From an uncultured Dorea sp. (lineage in GTDB: Bacteria; Bacillota; Clostridia; Lachnospirales; Lachnospiraceae), in NCBI GenBank assembly GCA_910578455.1, contig CAJTQA010000032.1:1-39273 (forward strand): a stretch of 39,273 bases of DNA, given 5' to 3'. The first letter of the stretch is position 1; each line of letters starts with the position of its first letter. Shown here piece after piece: positions 32,197 through 39,273 of the stretch. Below the pieces are notes generated by a model. It was not told the origin of the DNA, searched no databases, and was given only the letters and a program-made list of their open reading frames with translations. Position numbers and translations under genes: made by a program.

Positions 32197-32218
32197 ACAC
32201 ACGAAAGGGGGCTTTTTT

Positions 32219-33340
32219 ATGTTCTACATACGGATGGCTCTGACCGGATTCTGGCGTTACCGGATTCGGACGGCTCTCCACTTTATGATCTGCATCCTGT
32301 CGGTCTTATTTCTCGGAATTTACACGGGAAACCTTGACGATACAACGGCGCGGCTTGAGGAGCTGGCGAAAAAGGTTCCGGTCAGGGCGACCGTCATTAA
32401 TCTTGCGGGAGGCAGGGAATCAGGGCTTTTTATCAAAGAGCCGCTTTACGACGGCGTGATGGCATCGCCCTATGTCAGCGAGCCGGACTTTACCCTGGAG
32501 CTTTTGGGGGCAAAAGGGAAAAATGAATATACCGTGCTCGCACAGACTTCTTTAAAGGGATATGAAGACCTTTTTTCCTCCAATGAAAAAAAATGCGTTG
32601 TTACCCCGGATTTTCTGAAGGATCAGAAACTAAAAGAGGGCGATACGCTTAAGCTTGACTTGAAATATTATAAGCTTGATGCCGAGAGCCATCTTTCCTC
32701 CTTCATTCTGCCCCTGGAAACCGTCTCCTACCAGATTGCAGGAATTGCAGAAGGGGAAAACTCAGCAGCCCAGATTATGATTCCTATGGAGACGGCAAGA
32801 GAAAGCTACCGGAATCAGGACATTCCGTTTTTCGTAAGCTCCGGAACTTTCCGTGTAAAGAACCCTCTGGAGCTCAATGGATTTAAAAAAGAAATGGATG
32901 CCGTCGGGTTCCTTGAAATCATCCCGCAGTCAAAACCTGCCCTTGAAGGGTATGCGCTGACGGTAAAGGACGAGACCTTCATCCGGGCGGCGGGCAGCAT
33001 CCGGGAAAGCCGCAAGGTACTAAAGATATTTTTCCCGGCAATCTGCGCCGCGCTTTTGGGAGCAGGGCTTATCACCTCATATCTCCTTGCCCTCGGGCGG
33101 CGACAGGAATATGTCACCCGCCGGATGCTCGGCATGCCCTGCCCGGACTGCATTGCAGTATACCTGACCGAACAGGGCCTCACTGAACTATTAGGCGGCG
33201 CAGCGGGATGCGCGCTGAGCTCCCTGCTCACAAATGCAGGCATAGACCGCGCCCTCACATGCGGAGCCGTATTTTTCCTCTGCTACTTCACCGCCACCCT
33301 CCTGACCGCCGCCCTGTTTCGCAATATACCCCTGCATTAA
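32219..33340 (+). CDS. FtsX-like ABC transporter permease (first)
   Basis: A 373-residue membrane protein with a transmembrane helix at about residues 17-38, a large outside domain and three helices in the last 110 residues (FFPAICAALLGAGLITSYLL; the LTELLGGAAGCALSSLL region; AVFFLCYFTATLLTAALF). This is the FtsX/MacB topology. The domain between is not recognised. A GAAAGGGGG ribosome site precedes the ATG. It is probably half of a heteromeric permease with the 630-residue protein downstream, sharing the ATPase between them. The C-terminal FtsX part is short, but no frameshift is evident. Confidence 0.8.
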   Translation: MFYIRMALTGFWRYRIRTALHFMICILSVLFLGIYTGNLDDTTARLEELAKKVPVRATVINLAGGRESGLFIKEPLYDGVMASPYVSEPDFTLELLGAKGKNEYTVLAQTSLKGYEDLFSSNEKKCVVTPDFLKDQKLKEGDTLKLDLKYYKLDAESHLSSFILPLETVSYQIAGIAEGENSAAQIMIPMETARESYRNQDIPFFVSSGTFRVKNPLELNGFKKEMDAVGFLEIIPQSKPALEGYALTVKDETFIRAAGSIRESRKVLKIFFPAICAALLGAGLITSYLLALGRRQEYVTRRMLGMPCPDCIAVYLTEQGLTELLGGAAGCALSSLLTNAGIDRALTCGAVFFLCYFTATLLTAALFRNIPLH

Positions 33341-33454
33341 TATGTCCCCCCCCATGCGTGCATTGGAGGCTGTCAGTGCACAGGCCGTTTGGCGCTGCCC
33401 TAACACACCCCAATCCGCACACCCCCAAAATTTTTATACAGGAGGATTCCCCAA

Positions 33455-34126
33455 ATGACTATTTTGAAAGCAGAACACCTATCTTTTTCTTACCGCACGA
33501 AATACCAGACCATTCACGCTGTCCAGGATATTTCCTGTGAATTTGACACCGGGAAGATGTACGCCGTCACCGGAGAGTCCGGCAGCGGCAAGACCACCCT
33601 TCTCTCCCTCCTTGCCGGCCTTGACCTCCCCGAATCCGGGAAGGTTACCGTCCGGGGAAACGACCTGTCCCAGATGAACCGGGATAAATACCGTCGCGAA
33701 CAGGCATCCGTCATCTACCAGGCATTCCATCTGTTCCCCATGCTCACCGCCCTGGAAAATGTCATGTTTCCCATGGAGCTGCGGAACATGAAGAAGAAAG
33801 CCGCGAAAGAGCGGGCGAAAAAACTGCTCCTACAGGTAGGGCTTTCCGAGAAAATCTTCTCCCAGTTCCCGCAGATGATGAGCGGCGGAGAACAGCAGCG
33901 GGTGGCAATCGCCAGGGCATTTGCCTCCGGAGGGAAGATTCTTCTGGCGGACGAGCCTACCGGAAACCTTGACACCGAAAACGAACAGCGCATCGTAGAC
34001 CTTCTCCGCATGTCGGCGGACGAGCGGGGCTATGCGGTCATCGTTATCACCCACAACCCAAAGGTAGCGGCCCGGGCGGACGTTATCCTGAGGATGCAGG
34101 ACGGAAAGCTGGTGAGCGTATGTTAA
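33455..34126 (+). CDS. MacB/LolD-type ABC transporter ATP-binding protein
   Basis: A 223-residue ATPase with Walker A GESGSGKTT (about residues 38-46), Q-loop YQAFHLFPMLTALENV, signature MSGGEQQRVAIARAF and Walker B ILLADEPTGNLD, typical of the MacB/LolD/BceA group that powers FtsX-type permeases acting on envelope substrates, peptides or antibiotics. The ribosome site is CAGGAGG. It lies 114 bases after the first permease gene, across a gap with a C8 run, and overlaps the second permease gene by 7 bases. Confidence 0.93.
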   Translation: MTILKAEHLSFSYRTKYQTIHAVQDISCEFDTGKMYAVTGESGSGKTTLLSLLAGLDLPESGKVTVRGNDLSQMNRDKYRREQASVIYQAFHLFPMLTALENVMFPMELRNMKKKAAKERAKKLLLQVGLSEKIFSQFPQMMSGGEQQRVAIARAFASGGKILLADEPTGNLDTENEQRIVDLLRMSADERGYAVIVITHNPKVAARADVILRMQDGKLVSVC

Positions 34127-36012
34127 AAAACAGTATCAAACAGATGCTGCGGACTCCCTTCCGTACTGCGGCATTCCTGGTTCTTATCGGCATCTCCAGT
34201 CTTTTGCTGACACTGGGATGCAACCTGTTCTACATCAGCGCGCGGACTCAGGAGGCGGCGAAAGGTGCATTTGCCACCATCGGCGCCGTAAGGCAAAAGC
34301 CCTCAGGCGCTGCCAGGGAAAAATACTGGAACCCGGAAACGGGAGATTACGAGGCGTACTCTGTTGACCAGTACGGCGCGGCAATCCCTGATTCAGCGCT
34401 TGACATTGAGGGGCTGCCCTATATCCACAAGCCAAAGCACCAGCCGTTTTACGCGGCGTATACGGGTGATTATGTAGTCCGCAACACCCACAGCGAAGTG
34501 GACGAATCCTGGTGGGGCATCGGCGCCGATTGCGTCATCGCCGAGATGGAGCCATTTGAGGACTGTATGCCGGACCATCCGGTAAAACTGCATTTTAAAA
34601 AATCCCTATACGGAAATATCACAGACCGGATGCTCTCCTGGATCTGGTTCTGGGATTATGAAAATCCTCATCCCAAACCGCTCAAAGCAGGGCAGACTTA
34701 TATTATGGCGCTCTATATGGACACCCACCTCGGATATTCCGGAATACTGGACAAATACGAAGGCGTCTCTGCCGTCTGGACGCCCTGGCTGGATGTCCGG
34801 GGCTCGCAGTACCAAAAAGACGGCACGATGCTTAAAGACGAAAAACATAAAGGCCGCTTTTTCGACCAGGTGACGGAAGGGTTTTACGAGACTGACGAGG
34901 GGAAACGCTGGCTCAATATTATAGAAGGCTTTACTATCGCCAATTACAGTATCCCCGTCACTCCCACTAACGCCACAAAACTCCTCATGTATTTCTATAA
35001 CGGAAACGCCGGAATTTCCGAAGGGCGGGATATCACGGAGGAAGAATACGCCTCCGGGGCAAAGGTGTGCCTTGTAGACAGCAAATTTGCCGCCAACAAC
35101 CAGCTAAAGCCGGGGGATAAGCTTAAACTCCCCCTCTATTACGCGGACTACTCGGCTCCCGCCTGTTACTATTACCCCTACTGGGCGGAGCGGACTGTCA
35201 CCGAGAAGATGATTACTGCCGACGGGCAGCTCTATGATGTGTTTGAGGAAAATGAATACGAGATTGCCGGCATCTATCAGGTTACAGGGGGGATGCAAGA
35301 TTTAACAGGGTATGAGGCGCCGCAAAATGGCGTCATTATCCCCGCGGCCTCTGTAGAGAACAGCGACGAGGACAACATCCTGAACTTTTCACCTATGAAA
35401 CCGAGCAACACTATTTTCCAGATTAAGAACGGAACTATCGATGATTTTCTGGCAATCTGGGAGGAAAAAGGCATAGACGGGCTGGAGCTTGCTTTTGAAG
35501 ATAACGGGTACTCAGAGCTTATGCACAGTTTTGAAAACACGCGGAAAATGTCCGTCATACTCTTAGGGGCGGGGGCAGGAATCACGCTCCTCATTCTTGT
35601 ATTTTTCTGCCACATGTTCATCACAAAGCAGAAGGTACGGACAGCCCTGGAACGTTCTCTGGGCGTTCCAAAGGGAAAATGCCTTGTCTCTCTGTGCGGA
35701 GGGATTTTGCTAATTGTGCTGATTGGTGTTATGATAGGAAGTAGCATGGGCGCTGCGTTCACCAAAAAGGCCGTGACCCTTTCAGACAGCAGAAACATCT
35801 ACTCCTCCGCTTTCAGCGCCAATCAGGCGGCGGCAAGAGAAATCGTGCTGCCGGAGGATTTTTTAAAGGAGCAGCACATGGATGTCGTCCTTCCATGCTT
35901 TTCCGGCGCGCTTAATCTTACCGCCGCTTTGCTGACTGCCTTTCTCATGGCAGCGGGGAGCTTAAAGAAAGAACCGCTTGAGCTTTTGTCCGGAACAAAA
36001 CAGGAGCGATGA
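34120..36012 (+). CDS. FtsX-like ABC transporter permease (second, large)
   Basis: A 630-residue membrane protein. Helix 1 is at about residues 15-36 (FRTAAFLVLIGISSLLLTLG). A large outside region rich in Trp and Tyr follows (about 40-480), then three helices in the last 150 residues (VILLGAGAGITLLILVFFCH; CGGILLIVLIGVMIGSSMG; LNLTAALLTAFLMAAGSL). It ends with KEPLELLSGTK, a common FtsX tail. It overlaps the ATPase gene by 7 bases (coupled translation). The exported or sensed substrate cannot be inferred. The long outside domain suggests binding of an extracellular ligand or mechanotransmission to the envelope. Confidence 0.85.
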   Translation: MLKNSIKQMLRTPFRTAAFLVLIGISSLLLTLGCNLFYISARTQEAAKGAFATIGAVRQKPSGAAREKYWNPETGDYEAYSVDQYGAAIPDSALDIEGLPYIHKPKHQPFYAAYTGDYVVRNTHSEVDESWWGIGADCVIAEMEPFEDCMPDHPVKLHFKKSLYGNITDRMLSWIWFWDYENPHPKPLKAGQTYIMALYMDTHLGYSGILDKYEGVSAVWTPWLDVRGSQYQKDGTMLKDEKHKGRFFDQVTEGFYETDEGKRWLNIIEGFTIANYSIPVTPTNATKLLMYFYNGNAGISEGRDITEEEYASGAKVCLVDSKFAANNQLKPGDKLKLPLYYADYSAPACYYYPYWAERTVTEKMITADGQLYDVFEENEYEIAGIYQVTGGMQDLTGYEAPQNGVIIPAASVENSDEDNILNFSPMKPSNTIFQIKNGTIDDFLAIWEEKGIDGLELAFEDNGYSELMHSFENTRKMSVILLGAGAGITLLILVFFCHMFITKQKVRTALERSLGVPKGKCLVSLCGGILLIVLIGVMIGSSMGAAFTKKAVTLSDSRNIYSSAFSANQAAAREIVLPEDFLKEQHMDVVLPCFSGALNLTAALLTAFLMAAGSLKKEPLELLSGTKQER

Positions 36013-36020
36013 GCCCGATA

Positions 36021-36118
36021 ACAGGCGATTGCGAAACCCGAAGATTAACCGGAGTCATTGTGCAGCTTGTATATTCCAACACAGACGCGCTTTCGCTCCG
36101 AGTTTCGCAATTGCCTGT
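36021..36118. repeat. Long imperfect inverted repeat between ABC genes and sigma factor
   Basis: Twenty-base arms at 36021-36040 and 36099-36118 match as an inverted repeat at 18 of 20 positions, around a 58-base centre. The element fills most of the 138-base gap. It could be a transcript-level stem between the two halves of the operon, or a palindromic interspersed or MITE-like repeat. It has no T-run on either side. Confidence 0.6.
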
Positions 36119-36150
36119 GAATCGGAGCATTAAGGAAGGAGGGAGGACAG

Positions 36151-36717
36151 TTGCGGATTGACAGAGACAATTTTCTTACGCGCCTGAAGGCTCATGATGA
36201 GCGGGCGTTAGAGTTTGTGCTGGAAGAATACGGCGGGCTCCTTATGTCCGTCATCCGAAGGCACCTCTTTTGTCTTCCCCAGATGCAGGAAGAGTGCTTG
36301 AATGACGTTCTTTTTTCTATCTGGGCGCACATCGCCCAGTTTGACGAGACACGCAGCACATTTAAAAACTGGATTGCGGGCATCGCCAGATACCGCTCCA
36401 TCTCTTATCTCAGAAAATATAAAAACCGTCTGGAAGAGCTTTCACTGGATGCCGTCAATACCGAAAACGCCTGGGATGCCGGCGCGGAGGATGCATCTCT
36501 TCTTGCTCTCATCGACAGGGAGCTTTCCGAGGAGACCGAGCGGATGCTTGTCTGCCTGAAAGCGGAAGACCGCGCCCTCTTTCTAAAACTTTACTGCGAA
36601 GGGCAGGACGTGGAGGAAATAAGCCGGGAAACAGGTCTTAAAAAGGCGACAATCTATCAGAAATTATCCCGGGGCAAGAAAAAAATCATTAGTTTTAGAA
36701 AAAAGGAGGCGAACTGA
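36151..36717 (+). CDS. Sigma-70-family (ECF-like) RNA polymerase sigma factor
   Basis: A 188-residue two-domain sigma factor. Region 2 covers about residues 18-85 (FVLEEYGGLLMSVIRRHLF, QFDETRSTFKNWIAGIARYR). Region 4 lies at about 130-180 and has the HTH DVEEISRETGLKKATIYQKL. There is no region 1 or 3, as in ECF-type factors. The start is a TTG at 36151 supported by GGAGGGAGGACAG just upstream. It is one base from the next gene, a membrane anti-sigma candidate, with which it forms the usual sigma/anti-sigma pair. Its target promoter is unknown. Confidence 0.9.
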   Translation: MRIDRDNFLTRLKAHDERALEFVLEEYGGLLMSVIRRHLFCLPQMQEECLNDVLFSIWAHIAQFDETRSTFKNWIAGIARYRSISYLRKYKNRLEELSLDAVNTENAWDAGAEDASLLALIDRELSEETERMLVCLKAEDRALFLKLYCEGQDVEEISRETGLKKATIYQKLSRGKKKIISFRKKEAN

Positions 36718-36718
36718 T

Positions 36719-37912
36719 ATGTATGAAAAAAGAAAAAACGAGGATGAAAATAAACTTTTTGACATATTAAATGACGTATCGACCGACTTTTGCAGCTACC
36801 CCGAGGCAGAGCTTACAAGAGACGAGCTTTGGAACTACCGGGAGAACTTAAGAGACTCCCTCGGCAGCACGTCCGCAAAGAAGACCCGGAAAGCCTTTCG
36901 CTTTGCCGCGGCAGGCGCTGCCGCCTTTGCCGCCCTTGCTTTAGTCTTCGTCTGCCTGCAGCCCAAAGACGATGACTTGCGCGCCTCCGGACATACCAAC
37001 TACTACAGCTTAAGCTCCATGCTGGGCGTAAACGGCGGCCTTGAGGATTACACGCTGCACATCGATGAAAACCACCCGCTGAAAGGCGGTTCTGTCACTT
37101 TGAATTCCGCCGTGCTGGACGGCATCTGCCTCTCCGTTTCCAGCACCTATTATTATGAAGAAATGCAGGAACTCCCGCGGCTTACAAACGGAGGCTGGGG
37201 GAGAGACTATGGCAGTGCATTTGACCGGACGGACGCTTTCCTGTTCAAACCCGAACCGCAAAGCCACGAATCCGGCTCTTTCAATCCGACATACACCGAA
37301 TCCAAAGAGAAACCTTATATCCAACGGCTGTATATTGACGGAAAAGAGATTCTGTGCGAGACAGAAAGCGACCTGTACGCAAGCGCCAACGGCGTACTTC
37401 AGGACACTGCCTCCTATTATTTCGACACCAAAACGATAAGCCTTCCGGCTCACGCTACTTTGGAAATCTGGAAAAGCCCGGAAGACAAATCCCCGGAAAC
37501 CGTGTTCGAATTTACTCTCACAGAAAAAAATCTCGTTACGGACACAACGAGTGTAAGGCTTGACCAGAAAGCGACTCTGCCGGACGGGCGGACGGTGCAT
37601 TTTAAAAAGTTCGTACACAATATCCGTGGTCTCTATATAGAGGCGGAATACAGCGAAGATGTCATATCCCCGGAGAAAAAACGCCCAATCTACTTAGAGT
37701 GTTACGACAAGAGCGGAATCATCCAGACCCTCCGGGAGCGGGAGCTTGAGGGAAATATCCTTGTCTTTACCCCAGACCATATAAACACCCTCTACTCCAA
37801 GATTGACTCCATGGACTTTTTAGAATTCCAAATCATAGCGTATGTCTCCGATGAAAAGGGGAACTCCGGCAAGCGTTTGAGGCTTGATGAGACTGTGAGA
37901 GTTCCTTTGTAA
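36719..37912 (+). CDS. Membrane anti-sigma protein, DUF4179-like
   Basis: A 397-residue single-pass membrane protein. A cytoplasmic N-terminus of about 58 residues (NKLFDILNDVSTDFCSYPEA) is followed by one helix (about 59-80, FRFAAAGAAAFAALALVFVC) and a long outside domain rich in beta-strand (SVTLNSAVLDGICLSVSSTY; a later domain with LPDGRTVHFKKFVHNIRGLY). The layout matches Firmicute DUF4179 proteins encoded beside sigma factors. It presumably holds the sigma factor inactive until an envelope signal is received. It has an AAAGGAGG ribosome site within the end of the sigma gene. Confidence 0.8.
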   Translation: MYEKRKNEDENKLFDILNDVSTDFCSYPEAELTRDELWNYRENLRDSLGSTSAKKTRKAFRFAAAGAAAFAALALVFVCLQPKDDDLRASGHTNYYSLSSMLGVNGGLEDYTLHIDENHPLKGGSVTLNSAVLDGICLSVSSTYYYEEMQELPRLTNGGWGRDYGSAFDRTDAFLFKPEPQSHESGSFNPTYTESKEKPYIQRLYIDGKEILCETESDLYASANGVLQDTASYYFDTKTISLPAHATLEIWKSPEDKSPETVFEFTLTEKNLVTDTTSVRLDQKATLPDGRTVHFKKFVHNIRGLYIEAEYSEDVISPEKKRPIYLECYDKSGIIQTLRERELEGNILVFTPDHINTLYSKIDSMDFLEFQIIAYVSDEKGNSGKRLRLDETVRVPL

Positions 37913-37963
37913 ACAAATATAATAATATTCGTTTTTGCATTGGCGCATCTTATTATATTTGTT
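37912..37963. repeat. 14-bp AT-rich perfect inverted repeat after the anti-sigma gene
   Basis: AACAAATATAATAA (37912-37925) and TTATTATATTTGTT (37950-37963) are perfectly complementary around a 24-base centre. The stem is AT-rich with no T-tract, so it is a poor terminator. The right arm lies in the spacer of a promoter (37940-37968), so it may instead be a protein-binding site. Confidence 0.55.
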
Positions 37964-37968
37964 ATAAT
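37940..37968 (+). promoter_or_regulatory. Promoter upstream of the truncated small gene
   Basis: TTGGCG (37940-37945), a 17-base spacer and a perfect TATAAT (37963-37968). The predicted start near 37975 leaves a 75-base leader to the ATG at 38050. Confidence 0.55.
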
Positions 37969-38049
37969 AATGACATTAGGTATCTTTTGCTTAAAAATCG
38001 TAAAATTGCATACAAATAGAAAATACTAAAATAAAGGAGTATCTGATTT

Positions 38050-38115
38050 ATGGAATATATTATAAATTTTACCTGGGATGAGGATAAACAAAGCGGCATT
38101 AACCACAAATTTTAA
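38050..38115 (+). pseudogene. Truncated DUF1902/HicB-like gene remnant (21 codons)
   Basis: An ATG with AAGGAG upstream and a good promoter opens a 21-codon frame (MEYIINFTWDEDKQSGINHKF). The first ten or so residues resemble the start of small DUF1902 (HicB-like antitoxin fold) proteins as remembered, which normally run to about 70 residues; the rest is missing. The likely cause is interruption by the mobile element whose recombinase lies to the right, with a junction near 38075-38090. It could instead be a genuine 21-residue peptide. Confidence 0.4.
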
Positions 38116-38145
38116 AAACCGCCCCTGCACCAGCAGGAACGGTTT
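38114..38145 (-). terminator. Rho-independent terminator of the small membrane-protein gene
   Basis: On the minus strand AAACCG-TT-CCTGC pairs with GCAGG-GG-CGGTTT (13 pairs, two of them G-U) around a TGGT loop, followed by five T residues. It lies 21 bases past the stop of the leftward gene at 38167-38406 and overlaps the stop codon of the remnant frame on the other strand. Confidence 0.75.
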
Positions 38146-38166
38146 AACAAAACACAGGATTTCTTC

Positions 38167-38406
38167 CTAAATATGCCCTCCGTTAAATACGATATGGAAA
38201 CCGACTGCCATAGCCGCTGCCGCCGCACACACCAGCAATACCGATTTCAGCCCGATTGACCATTTACATATCGTATCTACAATTACAGAAATCCCTGTCA
38301 TCCCATCCATTCCGTGCTTGAACAGGCACACTGCCAACACCACGTTTAAAATTGTATCTCCTAAAATCCATCTTCTGAAATTCCCGTCTCTTAAATATGT
38401 CATCAT
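38167..38406 (-). CDS. Small membrane protein of unknown function
   Basis: A 79-residue protein with two hydrophobic segments, about residues 14-30 (ILGDTILNVVLAVCLF) and 50-73 (LKSVLLVCAAAAAMAVGFHI), joined by a short loop. It has a strong AAGGAGG ribosome site 8 bases before the first of two adjacent ATG codons and its own terminator, so it is a real gene. The family is not recognised. Its position between the recombinase and the probable junction suggests it is carried by the mobile element. Holin-like size and shape are noted, but nothing specific supports that role. Confidence 0.65.
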   Translation of the reverse strand: MMTYLRDGNFRRWILGDTILNVVLAVCLFKHGMDGMTGISVIVDTICKWSIGLKSVLLVCAAAAAMAVGFHIVFNGGHI

Positions 38407-38462
38407 TGTAATGTCCTCCTTATGATAAGGGTTTGCGGTTAGAGGGAAGTAATTTCAGATTA

Positions 38463-38501
38463 GGCGGTATAGCCCCAATTACAAGGGCTGTACCGTCTTT
38501 T
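38463..38501 (+). terminator. Hairpin directly after the recombinase stop
   Basis: A 13-bp stem (38463-38475 with 38485-38497, two G-U pairs) is followed on the plus strand by TTTT. In that direction it would block transcripts entering the recombinase antisense. On the minus strand it lies 12 bases after the recombinase stop but lacks a clear T-run. Confidence 0.6.
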
Positions 38502-38508
38502 CGATTTC

Positions 38509-39273
38509 CTATGCGCCTTGCCGTTTCGGTTGCGTGGCAGAAAGGAAATTGATTTCCCCTACAAAGTTGAAAACAATATCTACTTTCTGTACCCGTTTCC
38601 CGTCCACTTTTTCCGGCGCATGGACTATGATTTTCTTGATAAATTCATTGACGATTGCGGGGGTAAGTTCCTTTATCCCCACATATTTGCGGATAATCGC
38701 GGCGAAGCTGTCAAAGTCGCTCTTGTTCTGTTCGTATGTATTGACTTCCTGCTGGTCTGTCTTGACCTTTTCTTCCAGTTCCCGCTGTTCCGCTTCATAC
38801 TCTGCGGACAACTTCAAAAACCTGTCGTGACTGATTGCGCCGCTGATATCGTCCTCATAAATCCGCTTGAAGATACGGTCAAGTTCCGCTATACGCTTCC
38901 ACGCCTGTCCGACTTCACGCTTCCTGCGCTTCATTTCCTTTTCTGTTTCAGCGGAGCGTTGCTGATACATCATTTCATGGAAAGCCATAATGTCATCAAA
39001 GAAAAGGGCAGTCACGTCAAATATCCTGCTCCATACTATCTGCTTCAACACTTCCTCGCGGATAAAGTGAGCCGTACAGCTTCCCGTATTGCTCTTGTAC
39101 TTTGCACAGCGGTAATGGTCTTGTGAACCGTTAAAACTCCTGCAAGTTGCGAAATGTAATTTACTCCCACAGTCTGCACAGTATACCAAGCCGGAGAACA
39201 AGCCCTGTCGGTCTGCCTTTGTTGGGCGGCGTTTGTTCGCCCTTAGTTCCTGCACTCGTTCAAAAACTGCGTC
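38509..39273 (-). CDS. Large serine recombinase, C-terminal part (runs off window)
   Basis: The frame is open to the end of the window, so 255 residues are seen and the N-terminal catalytic domain with its Ser lies outside. The visible part starts in the recombinase domain (FERVQELRANKRRPT). It continues through a zinc beta-ribbon with Cys pairs in YCADCGSKLHF and later single Cys residues (HYRCAKYKSNTGSC), a long coiled coil (about 100-190, MKRRKREVGQAWKRIAELD) and a C-terminal domain ending IIVHAPEKVDGKRVQKVDIV, typical of DUF4368-bearing TnpX/TndX-type enzymes. These integrate and excise Tn4451- or Tn5397-like elements. An internal GTG near 39255 is not the start. Confidence 0.88.
   Translation of the reverse strand, partial: DAVFERVQELRANKRRPTKADRQGLFSGLVYCADCGSKLHFATCRSFNGSQDHYRCAKYKSNTGSCTAHFIREEVLKQIVWSRIFDVTALFFDDIMAFHEMMYQQRSAETEKEMKRRKREVGQAWKRIAELDRIFKRIYEDDISGAISHDRFLKLSAEYEAEQRELEEKVKTDQQEVNTYEQNKSDFDSFAAIIRKYVGIKELTPAIVNEFIKKIIVHAPEKVDGKRVQKVDIVFNFVGEINFLSATQPKRQGA

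Noticed and set aside
31818..32218. Small genes in the 401-base gap (for example frames at 31890-32078)
   Set aside because: No ribosome sites or protein-like sequence. The stretch is better explained as a regulatory region.

Overview
The window looks like chromosome of a low-to-mid GC anaerobic Firmicute, most probably a gut Lachnospiraceae (Clostridium cluster XIVa). The evidence is the gene content: paired glgC/glgD, spoVG, a ChvE/MmsAB-type sugar transporter, an AraR-type GntR/LacI hybrid regulator, strong AGGAGG ribosome sites and sigma-A-like promoters. No database search was possible, so the family assignment is by eye.

Layout. (1) 222-2908 (+): glgC, glgD and spoVG, closed by a good terminator. 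(2) 3005-5309: an RluA-type pseudouridine synthase divergent from a siroheme sulfite/nitrite reductase. (3) 5391-14505 (-): a tight eight-gene run read right to left: rsmA, citrate synthase, a monoglyceride-lipase-like hydrolase, asnS, a VanR/VanS-like two-component system, an SbcD/YhaO-like nuclease and a short SbcC/YhaN-like ATPase with membrane segments. No gap in it exceeds about 40 bases and several genes overlap. (4) 14589-17197 (-): ptsI and a LysR regulator, divergent from a PLP enzyme and a metallo-beta-lactamase-fold protein of unknown substrate (17366-19535, +). (5) 19721-31817: an L-arabinose or pentose locus. araA-araB-araD and a chemoreceptor run leftward from a control region shared with a divergent AraC-type regulator. 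A second leftward unit encodes a lipoprotein sugar-binding protein, its ABC ATPase and permease, and AraR. Together these cover uptake, isomerisation, phosphorylation and epimerisation of arabinose to xylulose-5-phosphate, with regulation and possibly chemotaxis. (6) 32219-37912 (+): an FtsX/MacB-type ABC system followed by a sigma-70-family factor and a membrane DUF4179-like anti-sigma protein, probably a cell-envelope module. (7) 37913-39273: a truncated small gene, a small membrane protein and the C-terminal part of a large serine recombinase that runs off the window. This looks like the edge of an integrated mobile element.

The most notable observations are a run of nine G/C pairs filling part of the 17-base promoter spacer of the sugar-binding-protein gene (a possible phase-variable promoter), the VanRS-like pair fused by a 113-base overlap to a nuclease/ATPase pair, a chemoreceptor at the end of the ara operon, overlapping divergent promoters at the LysR locus, a 98-base imperfect palindrome ahead of the sigma factor, and a probable insertion junction in a small promoter-bearing gene next to the recombinase. 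No rRNA, tRNA, CRISPR array or complete insertion sequence was seen.
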